Shown: in pieces, positions 25,148-34,068 of the stretch | Position numbering within the stretch: position 1 is the stretch's first letter | How the letters are laid out: the number at the start of each line of letters is the position of its first letter | Assembly (NCBI GenBank): GCA_024305105.1 | Contig: JAMWZA010000023.1 | Location: 1-50,406 of the forward strand | Source of the DNA: Marinoscillum sp. | Lineage (GTDB): Bacteria > Bacteroidota > Bacteroidia > Cytophagales > Cyclobacteriaceae | DNA: 50,406 nt | Direction: 5' to 3' | Program-made: the position numbers and the translations under genes | The notes under the pieces: generated by a model | The model's input: the letters and a program-made list of their open reading frames with translations, nothing else | What the model was told of the DNA's origin: nothing | The model's database searches: none

Positions 25148-26720
25148 TTTGATCCAGGTTTTCTAGTAAAGCGAGCTCTGACTGTGGCTTTGGAAAAAGA
25201 TAGTCTTTTGTAGGATCAAAGGTCTTATCCGGCTCAAGCCCATCTGGGCTAAATGCCTCTACAGCCAATTCGCGTCTCTTGAGATCATACCATCTTTTAA
25301 ACTCAAATGCCAGTTCCAACCGTCTTTCCTCAAGGACAGTGGTTAAGAATTGATCATAAGAAAGTCCAGTGGTGACATCTGCCGGAATCATGCTGTCATT
25401 GGAAGCATCAGCATCTAACTCTCTTCGTGCTCGCTCCCTTACAAGGTTGATATAGCTGATAGCCTCTGCTGTGGGTCCGGTATTTATTTCATTGAGTGCT
25501 TCTGCAGCGATGAGCAGTACCTCTGCGAAACGCATGGTACCATAATTGTTATCCGAATCACGACCATTCAACCCTGCCTGTCCAAAGGAGCGGTAATACT
25601 TAGCAATATGCGGTCTTGAAACGCCTCTTGAAGCATTCCCCCATTCGGTGTAAGGCGCCAACGAATCTCCCATCATTGTTACCGTATCAAAACTTACCGC
25701 TCTTCGATAGTCATTTGCGTTCCATGTATTATATACTGCTAAAGAAGGAACTGCCACACTCCAACCTTCTCCTTGTGAATGGCGCTCATCCCCTCTTGGA
25801 CCCGTCACAGAAGGCAGGTAATCTCTAGTCAGATTACCAAATCCTGACAATGAACTTTCGTCTAATCCCTTAAAATCTACATAAAATAACAACTCCTGCT
25901 CATTCTCGGCATTCTCAACCAGAGTCGCATCAAATAAACCCTGATAGTCGCGAGCCAATCCATAGCCAAATGCATCGCTATTGTCGATGACAAATTTGGC
26001 TTCTTCATACGCTTTGGGCCAGTTTTCCTGAGTTAGGTAAACAGAAGCCAGATAAGCGGCAGCAGTCCCTTTTCCCGGTCTGGAGCGGTTTACTGGCACA
26101 TCTGGAAGCCATGTTTTAGCAAACTCCAGGTCATCAATGATTCTTCCATAAATATCATCTATGCTATTTTCATCTACCGCATACGCCTCCTCGGCACTCT
26201 CAAATATGTAATCAATGTACGGAACTTCCCCATAGATTCTCACAAAGTGGTAAAAAATAAATGCTCTTAAAAAATAACCAGTTGCGATGGCTTCATTCAC
26301 CTCTTCTTGAGGTACTCCTTCCAAAAGTGATCCGCCACGAATGCCTAAATTTATTGCTGAGATGGCCTCATAGCCACGTCCCCACATGGGATCGACCATT
26401 GGGCTTGCTGCGTCCATTTGGAACTCATCTACCTGAATTCGTTCAGCTCTGGTGGTGGGGTCGCCAATCTCACACATATCCCCTCTCAAAAGCAAGGATA
26501 AAGTCAGCTTCCTGCCCCAAAATTCTTCTGATGCGATGGCTGTATATCCGCCATTGATCGCTGTGTGTACGTCTGTTACGGATTTAAAAAATCCTTCGGG
26601 AGCAAGGTTTCCAATAGGCTCCTCTACCAAGTCATTGCATGCCCCGAACAGTAGCGTTAGCGTCAGTAACGGTAAAATGAATTTTCTTCTGATGGTCATC
26701 ATATCTTTATTCCGTTTCAT
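25128..26720 (-). CDS. susD-like: SusD/RagB family nutrient-binding outer-membrane lipoprotein
   Basis: Surface lipoprotein that captures glycans and forms a lid over the SusC transporter. ATG 26720 lies 2 bp after the susC stop and gives MKRNKDMMTIRRKFILPLLT with lipobox LLFGAC; the internal ATG codons nearby are alternatives, and the TTG at 26726 is unlikely. SusD-typical stretches are EPIGNLAPEGFFKSVTDVHT, AINGGYTAIAS, FLRAFIFYHFVRIYGEVPY, VNLVRERARREL-like NLVRERARRELDADAS and LEERRLELAFEFKRWYDLKR. The length of about 530 residues is normal. Immediate linkage to susC fixes the pairing. Confidence 0.95.
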   Translation of the reverse strand: MKRNKDMMTIRRKFILPLLTLTLLFGACNDLVEEPIGNLAPEGFFKSVTDVHTAINGGYTAIASEEFWGRKLTLSLLLRGDMCEIGDPTTRAERIQVDEFQMDAASPMVDPMWGRGYEAISAINLGIRGGSLLEGVPQEEVNEAIATGYFLRAFIFYHFVRIYGEVPYIDYIFESAEEAYAVDENSIDDIYGRIIDDLEFAKTWLPDVPVNRSRPGKGTAAAYLASVYLTQENWPKAYEEAKFVIDNSDAFGYGLARDYQGLFDATLVENAENEQELLFYVDFKGLDESSLSGFGNLTRDYLPSVTGPRGDERHSQGEGWSVAVPSLAVYNTWNANDYRRAVSFDTVTMMGDSLAPYTEWGNASRGVSRPHIAKYYRSFGQAGLNGRDSDNNYGTMRFAEVLLIAAEALNEINTGPTAEAISYINLVRERARRELDADASNDSMIPADVTTGLSYDQFLTTVLEERRLELAFEFKRWYDLKRRELAVEAFSPDGLEPDKTFDPTKDYLFPKPQSELALLENLDQNDGYGN

Positions 26721-26722
26721 GA

Positions 26723-29700
26723 TCAAATTCCAATTTTTAACCCGACAGTGTAATTTTTAACATTCGGATAGGATCCGTAATCCAGACCTCTCATGATGTT
26801 CCCACTTTCACTATTAGACCCATTTCGATAGCCAACCTCTGGATCTAGTCCGGGGAATGACGTGAATGTCAATAAGTTCTGAGCACTTACATATACCCTT
26901 AGTGAAGCCAACTTCAATTTAGCAGCGGCCGTTTTTGGAAGTGTATAGCCAAGAATGACATTTTTAAGTCGCGTATAGGTGCCATCGTAGACCCATCTTG
27001 AGCTGATTCGTTTGGCTCTGCTATTAGATGCTTTAGGCACGTCTGTATTTGGCGCAAAAGGAGTCCAGCGATCTAGTGCAGTGGTTGATGCATTATTAGC
27101 TCCTGACAATACATCTAGCTCCATGAGGGTATAGCTGAGCATATCGCCACCATACTGCCCTTGAAGGAAGACGTTGAGGTCAAAATTCTTGTATCTAATA
27201 ACGTTGTTAAATCCCCAGATGAAATCAGGATTAGGATCACCGATGATCTCCCGATCCTCACTGTCCAATCGGTTATCATCGTTCAGGTCAATAAATTTCT
27301 CACCGCCTGCATCCTGTTCGAAACCTGAACCAGGCAAAAACTCATCTCCATTTTGGTATACACGATCATAAACATAGCCATAGAAAACTCCTATTGGCTG
27401 TCCCACTCTAATCACCTGAGTTTGTCCTGTGCGCTGATTACCCAAGCCAAAATGCCCTGGAGCCGATCCATAAAATACGTCGGTATTATTGTCTGGAAGT
27501 TCAAGCACCTTATTTCTGTTTGCCGACAGATTCAAATCTGTATCCCACTCAAAATCACCTACAAAGTTTTTGGTACCAAGAGCAATCTCAATTCCCTTGT
27601 TTTCTAATCTTCCTATGTTTTGAAGTTGATAATCATACCCCGTGATTCTTGGAAGTGGCCGCTCGAACAGCAGATCTTTCGTTTCTTTTTCATAGTAATC
27701 AAAAGCAAGATTAACACGTCCATTGAATAGTCCAATATCAACACCTAAGTCAAGCTGCACTGTCGTTTCCCAAGTAAGATTCGGATTGGCCAATATAGAA
27801 GGTGTCACTGCGTTGCCTGAGTAACCACTGCCTGTCGTATAAATATTATCGAGATTGGCTAACGATTGATACGCGCCGATCGCCTGATTACCGACCATAC
27901 CATAACTCGCTCGCCATTTCCAGGTAGTAATTACCCCAATGTCTTCTAGAAATGGTTCGCCTTTCATGTCCCATCCCAATGCTCCTGAAGGGAAAAATGC
28001 CCATTTTTTATTTGATGCGAAGTTGGAAGCTCCATCATATCGAGCAGTGAACGTCAAAAGGTACTTGTCCAGGAATGAATAATTAACACGCGAATAATAC
28101 GACCTGATGAACTGTTCTGATAGCCTTGATCTAGGAATATCAGGATTGGCTCCACCTTCCAGACTCCAGTAAAGCAGAGAATTAGAAACAAATCCAAAGC
28201 TTCTCGCCTCCAGGTCTTCATTTCTCAATTTCTGATATGAGTAGCCCATTACCACACTCAGATTACCTACTCCATTCAGGTCGGGATTGATGGTGAAATA
28301 GTTCTCATTTAGAATATTGGTGTTTTTCTCGCTTCCGAGCAGCGCCCTTCCACCTACTGCGGCTCCTCGTATCAGGGTAGTTGGAAAAAACTCACCCTCT
28401 CTGCTGTTACTGATAGTAACCCCGAAAGTTGATTTAAATTTTAACCATTCCGTCAAAGTCACCTCGCCGAAAGTACTCGCTTGAAAACGATCCGTCACTC
28501 GCTCTCTGGAATACTCAGATGTTAAAGCCACGGGATTATCAATGTCATCTCCCACTTCGGAAATGGCATAACTACCATCCGGATTGAACACACCAATATC
28601 CGGATTGAATCTAAATGCCGAAGATACTACTCCAGCACTACCAGATCCGCCGGTGGACTCTTGTGTGTTGATCCCCCCAGAAAGGCTTCTTCTACCATAA
28701 AGGTTTACGCCGATGGTGAGGAAATCTCTAGGTGTGATATTCAGGTTACTGTTGATGGTATATCGATCATAGTTTGATCCGTCGATTACGCCCTTTTGAT
28801 TAAAAGCTGTACCTGACAGGTAGTAACTAATATCATCACTTCCCCCAGATATCGAAAGTTGATTATTCGATATCGTTCCTGGTCGATAGATCAATTCCTG
28901 CCAATCTGTATTCGGGCCACCAGGAGTGTAATCAGGGTTGATCTCCCGGATGTAGCTGGTAAACTGATCCGCATTGAGCAAATCAAGCCGATTCAGAACC
29001 TCCTGAATTGAAAAAGAACTAGTCAAATTGATCTTAGCTTTTCCAGATTTACCCCGCTTAGTTGTAATCATGATGACCCCATTGGCACCACGCGAACCAT
29101 AAATAGCCGTAGCAGAAGCATCTTTTAAAATTTCTATAGAGGCGATATCCTCTGGTGGAGGCATTTCTGCTCCTACAAAACCGTCCACGACCCTAATGGG
29201 GTCAGAAGTAGCGTTGATGGAAGTACCTCCTCTTATTTTGATGTTGTAGTTCGCTCCGGGTTGACCTCCATTGTTGGATTGTATTTGCAATCCGGGTGCT
29301 CTGCCCTGGAGGGTCTGCACTGCAGAAAGAGCCGGAAACGCTGTTAGTTCTTCCTCACCAACGGATGATACCGATCCTGTGAGGTCACTTTTACGAACAG
29401 TTCCATAGCCCAGGACTACCACTTCATCAAGAGATTTTAAATCGGGTTTCATGGTGATGGGAAAACTCGTTTGATTACCGACCTTTCTTCTTTGAGTAGT
29501 AAAACCTACAAAGGAAAAAATCAAGGTATTGTCAGGAGTAACATTTATTCGGAAGTTACCTGCTATATCTGTGGTCGTACCCACATTTGATCCTTCTACG
29601 AGAACCGTTACGCCAGGTAGTCCTTCGCCATCTTCGCTAGAAACTACCTGCCCGGTAACAGTCTTACCTTGCGCATGTGCGAAGGTTAACCCCAAACAAA

Positions 29701-29737
29701 ATGAAAATATGAAAACAAGGATTTTTAATCTATTCAT
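26723..29737 (-). CDS. susC-like: SusC/RagA family TonB-linked outer-membrane transporter
   Basis: TonB-dependent importer of glycan oligosaccharides. A signal peptide (MNRLKILVFIFSFCLGLTFAHAQ) is followed by a carboxypeptidase-regulatory-like domain (VTGQVVSSEDGEGLPGVTVL), a DEVVVLGYGTVRKSDLTGSV motif at the start of the plug, the plug sequence IKIRGGTSINATSDPIRVVDG and a large beta-barrel (total 1004 residues). There is no STN signalling domain, consistent with control by the adjacent HTCS. It is the first gene of a five-gene minus-strand operon: susC, susD, GH88, GH2, beta-helix protein. TTGTAC repeats lie 160 bp upstream. Confidence 0.95.
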   Translation of the reverse strand: MNRLKILVFIFSFCLGLTFAHAQGKTVTGQVVSSEDGEGLPGVTVLVEGSNVGTTTDIAGNFRINVTPDNTLIFSFVGFTTQRRKVGNQTSFPITMKPDLKSLDEVVVLGYGTVRKSDLTGSVSSVGEEELTAFPALSAVQTLQGRAPGLQIQSNNGGQPGANYNIKIRGGTSINATSDPIRVVDGFVGAEMPPPEDIASIEILKDASATAIYGSRGANGVIMITTKRGKSGKAKINLTSSFSIQEVLNRLDLLNADQFTSYIREINPDYTPGGPNTDWQELIYRPGTISNNQLSISGGSDDISYYLSGTAFNQKGVIDGSNYDRYTINSNLNITPRDFLTIGVNLYGRRSLSGGINTQESTGGSGSAGVVSSAFRFNPDIGVFNPDGSYAISEVGDDIDNPVALTSEYSRERVTDRFQASTFGEVTLTEWLKFKSTFGVTISNSREGEFFPTTLIRGAAVGGRALLGSEKNTNILNENYFTINPDLNGVGNLSVVMGYSYQKLRNEDLEARSFGFVSNSLLYWSLEGGANPDIPRSRLSEQFIRSYYSRVNYSFLDKYLLTFTARYDGASNFASNKKWAFFPSGALGWDMKGEPFLEDIGVITTWKWRASYGMVGNQAIGAYQSLANLDNIYTTGSGYSGNAVTPSILANPNLTWETTVQLDLGVDIGLFNGRVNLAFDYYEKETKDLLFERPLPRITGYDYQLQNIGRLENKGIEIALGTKNFVGDFEWDTDLNLSANRNKVLELPDNNTDVFYGSAPGHFGLGNQRTGQTQVIRVGQPIGVFYGYVYDRVYQNGDEFLPGSGFEQDAGGEKFIDLNDDNRLDSEDREIIGDPNPDFIWGFNNVIRYKNFDLNVFLQGQYGGDMLSYTLMELDVLSGANNASTTALDRWTPFAPNTDVPKASNSRAKRISSRWVYDGTYTRLKNVILGYTLPKTAAAKLKLASLRVYVSAQNLLTFTSFPGLDPEVGYRNGSNSESGNIMRGLDYGSYPNVKNYTVGLKIGI

Positions 29738-29896
29738 GTCTGCTTAGCTTAAATAAATGAGTAAAAGGACCATCCCGGCGATGAATATGCTGAGTAGTAC
29801 CTTCTTGGCTTTAATGCTTTTCAATGTGAATCAGTTTTTCCATAATTCTAATAGTCCAATGATACTTCGATCTTACTATTTAGGAATACAGAAAAG

Positions 29897-29912
29897 GTAC
29901 AATAAAGTACAA
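29897..29912 (-). promoter_or_regulatory. TTGTAC direct repeat before susC
   Basis: On the minus strand TTGTAC occurs twice, 10 bp apart (plus-strand GTACAA at 29897 and 29907), in the 186-bp gap between the HTCS stop and the susC start. Similar repeats precede the second beta-helix gene. Candidate binding site for the AraC domain of the HTCS. Confidence 0.35.
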
Positions 29913-29923
29913 GTATCTGATTA

Positions 29924-32900
29924 TCAATTAGATTCGGGAATACTAAATCGTTTAGAAAATGCAGTTGGAGTCATGTTATGATACTTCTGAAAGCACTTAC
30001 TGAAGTACTTTGGATTTTTGTACCCCACTTCGTAGCATACCTGAGACACATTGGCCTTGCCCTTCTCTAGTAATTGTGCTGCACGCTTCATTCTCATGGT
30101 CAAGATAAATTCATTAGGAGTCATGTCAGTCCATGCCTTGATTTTAGAAAACAACATGGTCCTGCTCAAGCCCAGTTCGGTGCTGAATAACGAGATGTCA
30201 AAGAATTCGTTAGAGATGTTTTTATCAACAATGGATATGGCCTTTTCCATCAGTTCTTCATCAAGAGAAGTGATGGTCACTTCACTTGGATTGATCCCAC
30301 TTTCTTGCTTGAATTTACTCTTCAGACGCTCAATGACAGAAAGTAAATTCTTAACTTTTAGAATAAACTCTCGAATGTTAAAAGGTTTATTGATGTAATC
30401 ATCAGCTCCGGATTCCAACCCCTGATACTTGAAGATCAGTGAAGTACGTGCAGTCAGGAGAATAACGGGGATGTGACTGGTAATCACGTTGGACTTGATC
30501 TCCGAACACAGGGATATTCCGTCCATCTCCGGCATCATCACATCACTGATAATGATATCGGGAACCTCTGCTATTGCTCTTTCCAAGCCCTCTTTCCCGT
30601 TGGAAGCAGTGAGTATTTTATACGACCCCAAAACATCGGCCATGAAGGATCGAAGCTGTTCGTTATCTTCAACGATTAAAACTTTCTTAGATGCATTCAG
30701 CTTAATTTCAGTTTCTAGGTCTATCTGTTCAGGTTCTTTAATCTCTGGAACGCCTTCTGTATAAGGCATTATGCTCTCGCTACTCTGGAAGTTTTCCAGC
30801 AAATGTTCTTCTGATAGATGCTCGGCTCCCTTTCGCAATTCGACGATAAATTCACTTCCTTTATTTTCCCCATCACTGTGTGCAGATACCTTTCCTCCAT
30901 GTAGCTCCACCAGGCCCCTAACCAAAGAAAGCCCTATACCGCTGCCCGGATTGCGTTTATCCCCAGCAGCATCTATTTGATAAAAGCGGTGAAACAACTT
31001 AGGTCTGTCTTTCTTATCAAAACCTATTCCATCGTCCGAAACCACCACTTTCACCAACTCACCTGAATCATGTATTTTCACTGAAATCGAGCCCCCTGAT
31101 CGTGAGTATTTGAAGGCATTGGAGATGAGGTTGTATAGCACCCGTTCCATTTTATCCCGATCGAAATAGACCTGAATGTCCTCTCTATCAGCAATAAACT
31201 CGTAGGTATATCTTTCATTCTTCGCGTGGCTTTTAAATGACAGAAAGATTTCCTTGGCAAAATTCACAAAGTTGCCTTCGGCTGCCTTCAACTTAAATTC
31301 GTTGTTTTCCAGTTTTCGGAAATCCATCAGTTGGTTAATCAACTTCAACAATTGATCTGCGTTTTTTTCTATGGTCACTAATTGGCGAAACAACCCCCGA
31401 CTTCCCCGATACTCTTGTAGAATTCGCTGAAGCGGCCCTGTGATCAACGTAAGTGGCGTTCTAAACTCATGAGAAATGTTGGTGAAAAACTCCAGTTTTA
31501 GTCGATTTAGTTGCTTCTCTTGATCGGATTTTTGGTGTTCAAGAAGTAATTCATGCTTGAGGTTGTACTGGTTCTGAATGACTTTTATTAGAAAATACAA
31601 GGCAACCAAAATACTAACTGCATAGAAAGCAAACGCCAGAGGAGTTCGCCAGGGTGCTGGTTCTACCACTATCACTAATGAAGTAAACTCATCGCTCCAA
31701 AGTCCATTGCTATTTTGGCCTTTGACTTCAAAAACATACTTCCCTGGCCGCTGAATGGTATATGTGGCTGAATTATCAGTTGTCACAGTATAGTCTTCCT
31801 GCAACCCTTTCAAACGATATACATACTTGTTTTTGCGTGGATTCACGAAGTTCGGCAAGGCAAAATGCATGGTAAAAATAGACTGATCATAATCCAGTGT
31901 TATATTATTTTCATACTGAATCGCTTGAGACAACACTTCATACTGATCTAAAGGCCTAACACGTTCGTTTCCAATAAATAAGTCACGAATGATCACCCTC
32001 GGTTTGAAGGTGTTTCGAACCATGCTATTGGGGTCGAAATAGGTAATACCACCTAAGCTTCCAAAGTACATTGTTCCATTTGGCGTCTTGAAAGAGGAAT
32101 TACTATTGAATTCATTGGAAGCTAACCCATCTGCCTCAGTATAATACCGGGAGGTTTCTGACATGGGATCAAACCGGATCAGGCCATGGTTGGTGCTAAT
32201 CCATAGCATTTGATCTTGATCCTCCTCAATGGCATGCACTGTTTGACTCGTAACTTGCCCACTTTCCTCCAAAAATGGTACATTTTGAACTTCTCCATTT
32301 ACTATTTTATTTAATCCTCCCTCCTTGGTTCCAAACCAGATTTGTTTATCCGATGACTCAAAAATGCAAAGGACATCCTGACCAGACTCATTGTCTTGAT
32401 TAAACAGGTACTTTTTGAAGCTTGGGTTCAAATTCCGCGCATTTTCAGCACTCAAAAAGTTCAGTCCGTTTTGCGTACCGATCCAGATATTTCCAGAAGA
32501 ATCCTCGTACAGTGCTCTGACTTGATTATCCGATAGTGATTGCGTTTGATCAGGATCATGTTGAACTACTTTAATCAGATTGTTCGAGTTATAAATGAAA
32601 ATCCCCTCGCCAAAAGTACCTACCCAATAATACCCTTTTACTTTCAGCACTCCATAAACGCTTGGTGAAGTCAGTCCGGCTTGTTCATTGAACATCCGAG
32701 TAAAACTGGCGGTTTCCAAATTGTAAATCGATGCTCCTCTATTATAAGTACCTATAAGCAATTCATCACCTTCCTTTGAGAGACACTTCACATTATCACT
32801 TGGCAACTCGGAATTGGTGGAGTTCAAGTACTTATACTCATCCCTACTCTTGATTATAGTAATTCCGCCACCTTCAGTCGCCAGGTAAAGTTCATCATTA

Positions 32901-33967
32901 GCAGAGGTAATACTACTCACCACATTATAGCTCAAGCCTGAATCGCCACTTTTGGCTTTAATATTTCTAAAGTTGAAAATGGCCTTATTGTAGATACTAA
33001 TACCGCCATAATAGGTACCGATCCACATGCCACCCTGTTTATCTTTATAGATGCATTTGATGGTGTTTCTGGATAGTGATCGTTCATTCCCATCCTCATG
33101 TCTTACCCATTCCACTGTACCCTTTTGACTTATGATGTTAATGCCATCATAGGTCCCAACCCAAAGGTTGCCTTCCTCATCGTAAACTACCGATCTCACA
33201 TCAGGGTGAGTAATCTCTGGAGCGGTAAACGATTTAACCAGTGAAGCGGTCTTTGTATCAATAATAAAAACACCATTTCCCCTGGTGCCCAGAACCAATT
33301 GCTCCGTGCCCGGGACCTGAGTAATGGTTTGAATATTCAGTTCACAAACTTCTAAACCGTCAATCCTGAAAGGTAGTAGCTCCACGATTCCTTCTTTGGA
33401 TAAAGTAGCTTTATTTAAGCCACCGGACGTCCCTATCCATATGTTCCCGCTTTTATCTTTATAAATATCATTTACCTGATCATTTGTTAGTGATTGATCG
33501 TCAGTGGGATCATTGACGAAATTCTGAAATGTGCTGTCCTTTAGATTCAAAAGAGACAACCCTCTACCAGTACCTACCCAAACAAAACCTGGTGATGATA
33601 AAAGCTCACGAATCGTATTGTTTGGAATCGAATTAGGGTTATTGGGCTCATTGAAAAACTGAGTATACCTTTCTGTTACGGTGTTGAAATAGTTTAACCC
33701 ATTGGTGGTACCAACCCAAACCCCTCCACTTTCATCTACATCCACTTCCAGGATGTCATTGTTTGATAGTCCAAGCGTATCTCCCTTGGTATTTCGATGC
33801 ACTTGAAAGTGCTCCCCATCATACGTATTCAAACCATCCCGTGTACCTATCCACATGACGCCTGCAGCGTCCTGATCTATGGTGATAACTGAGCTCTGTG
33901 AAAGCCCATCGGACGAATTGAGGTGTGCAAATTCATAAACCTCCTGTCCTTTCAAGGAAAAGGACAT
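29924..33967 (-). CDS. Hybrid two-component system regulator (HTCS) of the PUL
   Basis: Membrane-spanning sensor and transcription activator. The periplasmic part carries many Reg_prop propeller repeats (GVMWIGTRDGLNTYD, GGVWVGTTNGLN, GNIWIGTSGGLN and others) and a Y_Y_Y domain (PGKYVFEVKGQNSNGLWSD). A membrane segment lies at about 777-798, HisKA His at about 833 (FFTNISHEFRTPL), HATPase boxes NLISNAFKYS and GSGIGLSLVRG, receiver Asp at about 1142 (SDVMMPEMDG), and an AraC-type domain in the last ~95 residues. ATG 33967 (MSFSLKGQEVY) begins inside what looks like a signal peptide whose upstream part is in frame but has no ATG, GTG or TTG; an ATA at 34012 is possible. The gene sits beside susC, which it presumably controls. 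Confidence 0.93.
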   Translation of the reverse strand: MSFSLKGQEVYEFAHLNSSDGLSQSSVITIDQDAAGVMWIGTRDGLNTYDGEHFQVHRNTKGDTLGLSNNDILEVDVDESGGVWVGTTNGLNYFNTVTERYTQFFNEPNNPNSIPNNTIRELLSSPGFVWVGTGRGLSLLNLKDSTFQNFVNDPTDDQSLTNDQVNDIYKDKSGNIWIGTSGGLNKATLSKEGIVELLPFRIDGLEVCELNIQTITQVPGTEQLVLGTRGNGVFIIDTKTASLVKSFTAPEITHPDVRSVVYDEEGNLWVGTYDGINIISQKGTVEWVRHEDGNERSLSRNTIKCIYKDKQGGMWIGTYYGGISIYNKAIFNFRNIKAKSGDSGLSYNVVSSITSANDELYLATEGGGITIIKSRDEYKYLNSTNSELPSDNVKCLSKEGDELLIGTYNRGASIYNLETASFTRMFNEQAGLTSPSVYGVLKVKGYYWVGTFGEGIFIYNSNNLIKVVQHDPDQTQSLSDNQVRALYEDSSGNIWIGTQNGLNFLSAENARNLNPSFKKYLFNQDNESGQDVLCIFESSDKQIWFGTKEGGLNKIVNGEVQNVPFLEESGQVTSQTVHAIEEDQDQMLWISTNHGLIRFDPMSETSRYYTEADGLASNEFNSNSSFKTPNGTMYFGSLGGITYFDPNSMVRNTFKPRVIIRDLFIGNERVRPLDQYEVLSQAIQYENNITLDYDQSIFTMHFALPNFVNPRKNKYVYRLKGLQEDYTVTTDNSATYTIQRPGKYVFEVKGQNSNGLWSDEFTSLVIVVEPAPWRTPLAFAFYAVSILVALYFLIKVIQNQYNLKHELLLEHQKSDQEKQLNRLKLEFFTNISHEFRTPLTLITGPLQRILQEYRGSRGLFRQLVTIEKNADQLLKLINQLMDFRKLENNEFKLKAAEGNFVNFAKEIFLSFKSHAKNERYTYEFIADREDIQVYFDRDKMERVLYNLISNAFKYSRSGGSISVKIHDSGELVKVVVSDDGIGFDKKDRPKLFHRFYQIDAAGDKRNPGSGIGLSLVRGLVELHGGKVSAHSDGENKGSEFIVELRKGAEHLSEEHLLENFQSSESIMPYTEGVPEIKEPEQIDLETEIKLNASKKVLIVEDNEQLRSFMADVLGSYKILTASNGKEGLERAIAEVPDIIISDVMMPEMDGISLCSEIKSNVITSHIPVILLTARTSLIFKYQGLESGADDYINKPFNIREFILKVKNLLSVIERLKSKFKQESGINPSEVTITSLDEELMEKAISIVDKNISNEFFDISLFSTELGLSRTMLFSKIKAWTDMTPNEFILTMRMKRAAQLLEKGKANVSQVCYEVGYKNPKYFSKCFQKYHNMTPTAFSKRFSIPESN

Positions 33968-34068
33968 GTTAGCGAGGAGGCAGAGAATCCATATGGTTAT
34001 GTTCTTGGCTATAGTTTTTTTGGTTTAATGCGAAAAACTAGATGAAATCTTACCGAATAACCAGTCGG

